Source of the DNA: Strigomonas culicis
Taxonomy: Eukaryota > Euglenozoa > Kinetoplastea > Trypanosomatida > Trypanosomatidae
Direction of reading: 5' to 3'
DNA: 36,416 nucleotides
Assembly: GCA_000482145.1 (NCBI GenBank)
Contig: AUXH01000135.1
Span: 1-36,416, forward strand
The notes under the pieces are model-generated. The model had not been told where the DNA came from. It searched no databases and saw nothing but the letters and a program-made list of their open reading frames with translations. Both the position numbers and the translations under genes were made by a program. Positions 36,405 to 36,416 of this stretch are shown piece after piece. Positions within the stretch are counted from its first letter, which is position 1. Each line of letters begins with the position of its first letter.

Positions 36405-36416
36405 AAAAAAAAAAAG
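36405..36416 (+). repeat. Terminal A11G: poly(A) tail or right copy of the flanking repeat
   Basis: Eleven A residues and a G end the window, directly after the GC-rich domain. It may be the 3' poly(A) of a non-LTR element, the right-hand target duplication matching 35744-35755, or both. Confidence 0.4.

Larger units (their letters stand above)
35758..36416 (+). mobile_element. Putative non-autonomous ingi/L1Tc-clade retroposon (SIDER/RIME/NAR-like)
   Basis: A plus-strand segment of about 660 bases with the expected order of parts: a Pr77-like/HDV-like ribozyme at the very 5' end, internal noncoding sequence, a GC-rich structured domain and a 3' A11 run. It is bracketed by the same 12-base string, and 12 bases is the target-duplication length I recall for ingi and L1Tc. 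No reverse transcriptase or endonuclease coding remains in view, so it would be a short non-autonomous element. It could also be the start of something longer or a tandem unit, since the window ends inside or just after the A-run. GC content and strand bias clearly differ from the neighbouring spacers. Confidence 0.45.

Noticed and set aside
1..36416. CRISPR arrays, integrases, insertion sequences and attachment sites
   Set aside because: No spaced direct repeats or transposase-like genes seen; the window is eukaryotic.

Overview
The window looks like nuclear DNA of a kinetoplastid flagellate, most likely a trypanosomatid. Every convincing protein gene (16 of them) lies on the minus strand, head to tail and intronless. 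The spacers are A/purine-rich on the plus strand, so on the coding strand they read as the polypyrimidine tracts used for spliced-leader trans-splicing and coupled polyadenylation. There is no bacterial-type ribosome binding site or operon. Several products are typical of flagellated kinetoplastids: globin-coupled cyclases, an N-DRC subunit, a single-chain ORC1/CDC6-like ATPase and an EEP/pantothenate kinase fusion. I cannot name the genus from sequence alone.

Layout, read in the direction of transcription (right to left): a Rossmann methyltransferase (33.8-35.5 kb); a small NTF2/SnoaL-like protein; an ORC1/CDC6-like AAA+ ATPase; a degenerate PPR/helical-repeat protein; the axonemal N-DRC subunit DRC2/CCDC65; a mitochondrial-looking FIST-domain protein; an unknown 471-residue protein; a 2050-residue ankyrin-IQ four-repeat cation-channel-like protein; two tandem double-globin adenylate cyclases; a 77-residue single-span protein; proteasome beta-3; RNA polymerase II subunit RPB9; a four-span membrane protein; a 1445-residue fusion of an EEP phosphodiesterase, a degraded AMP-binding domain and a type II pantothenate kinase; and an RRM protein. 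The leftmost 440 bases hold a TA microsatellite and a pyrimidine tract that probably serves a gene beyond the left edge.

The genes do not form one pathway; in kinetoplastids, neighbours in a polycistronic unit are usually functionally unrelated. As far as I recall, Leishmania major carries ORC1 and the globin-coupled cyclase HemAC within the first dozen genes of chromosome 28. This window would then be syntenic with that chromosome end, with its right edge at the upstream, possibly subtelomeric, side of the unit.

The most unusual region is the right end (35.74-36.42 kb). Base composition flips strand there. A plus-strand segment folds, by hand, into the nested double pseudoknot of an HDV-like ribozyme and resembles the Pr77 hallmark at the 5' end of ingi/L1Tc-clade retroposons. 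It is followed by a 13-bp hairpin, a T-rich tract, a GC-rich and strongly self-complementary domain, and a terminal A11 run. The whole is bracketed by the same 12-base string. I read it as a short non-autonomous retroposon, with no coding capacity visible in the window.
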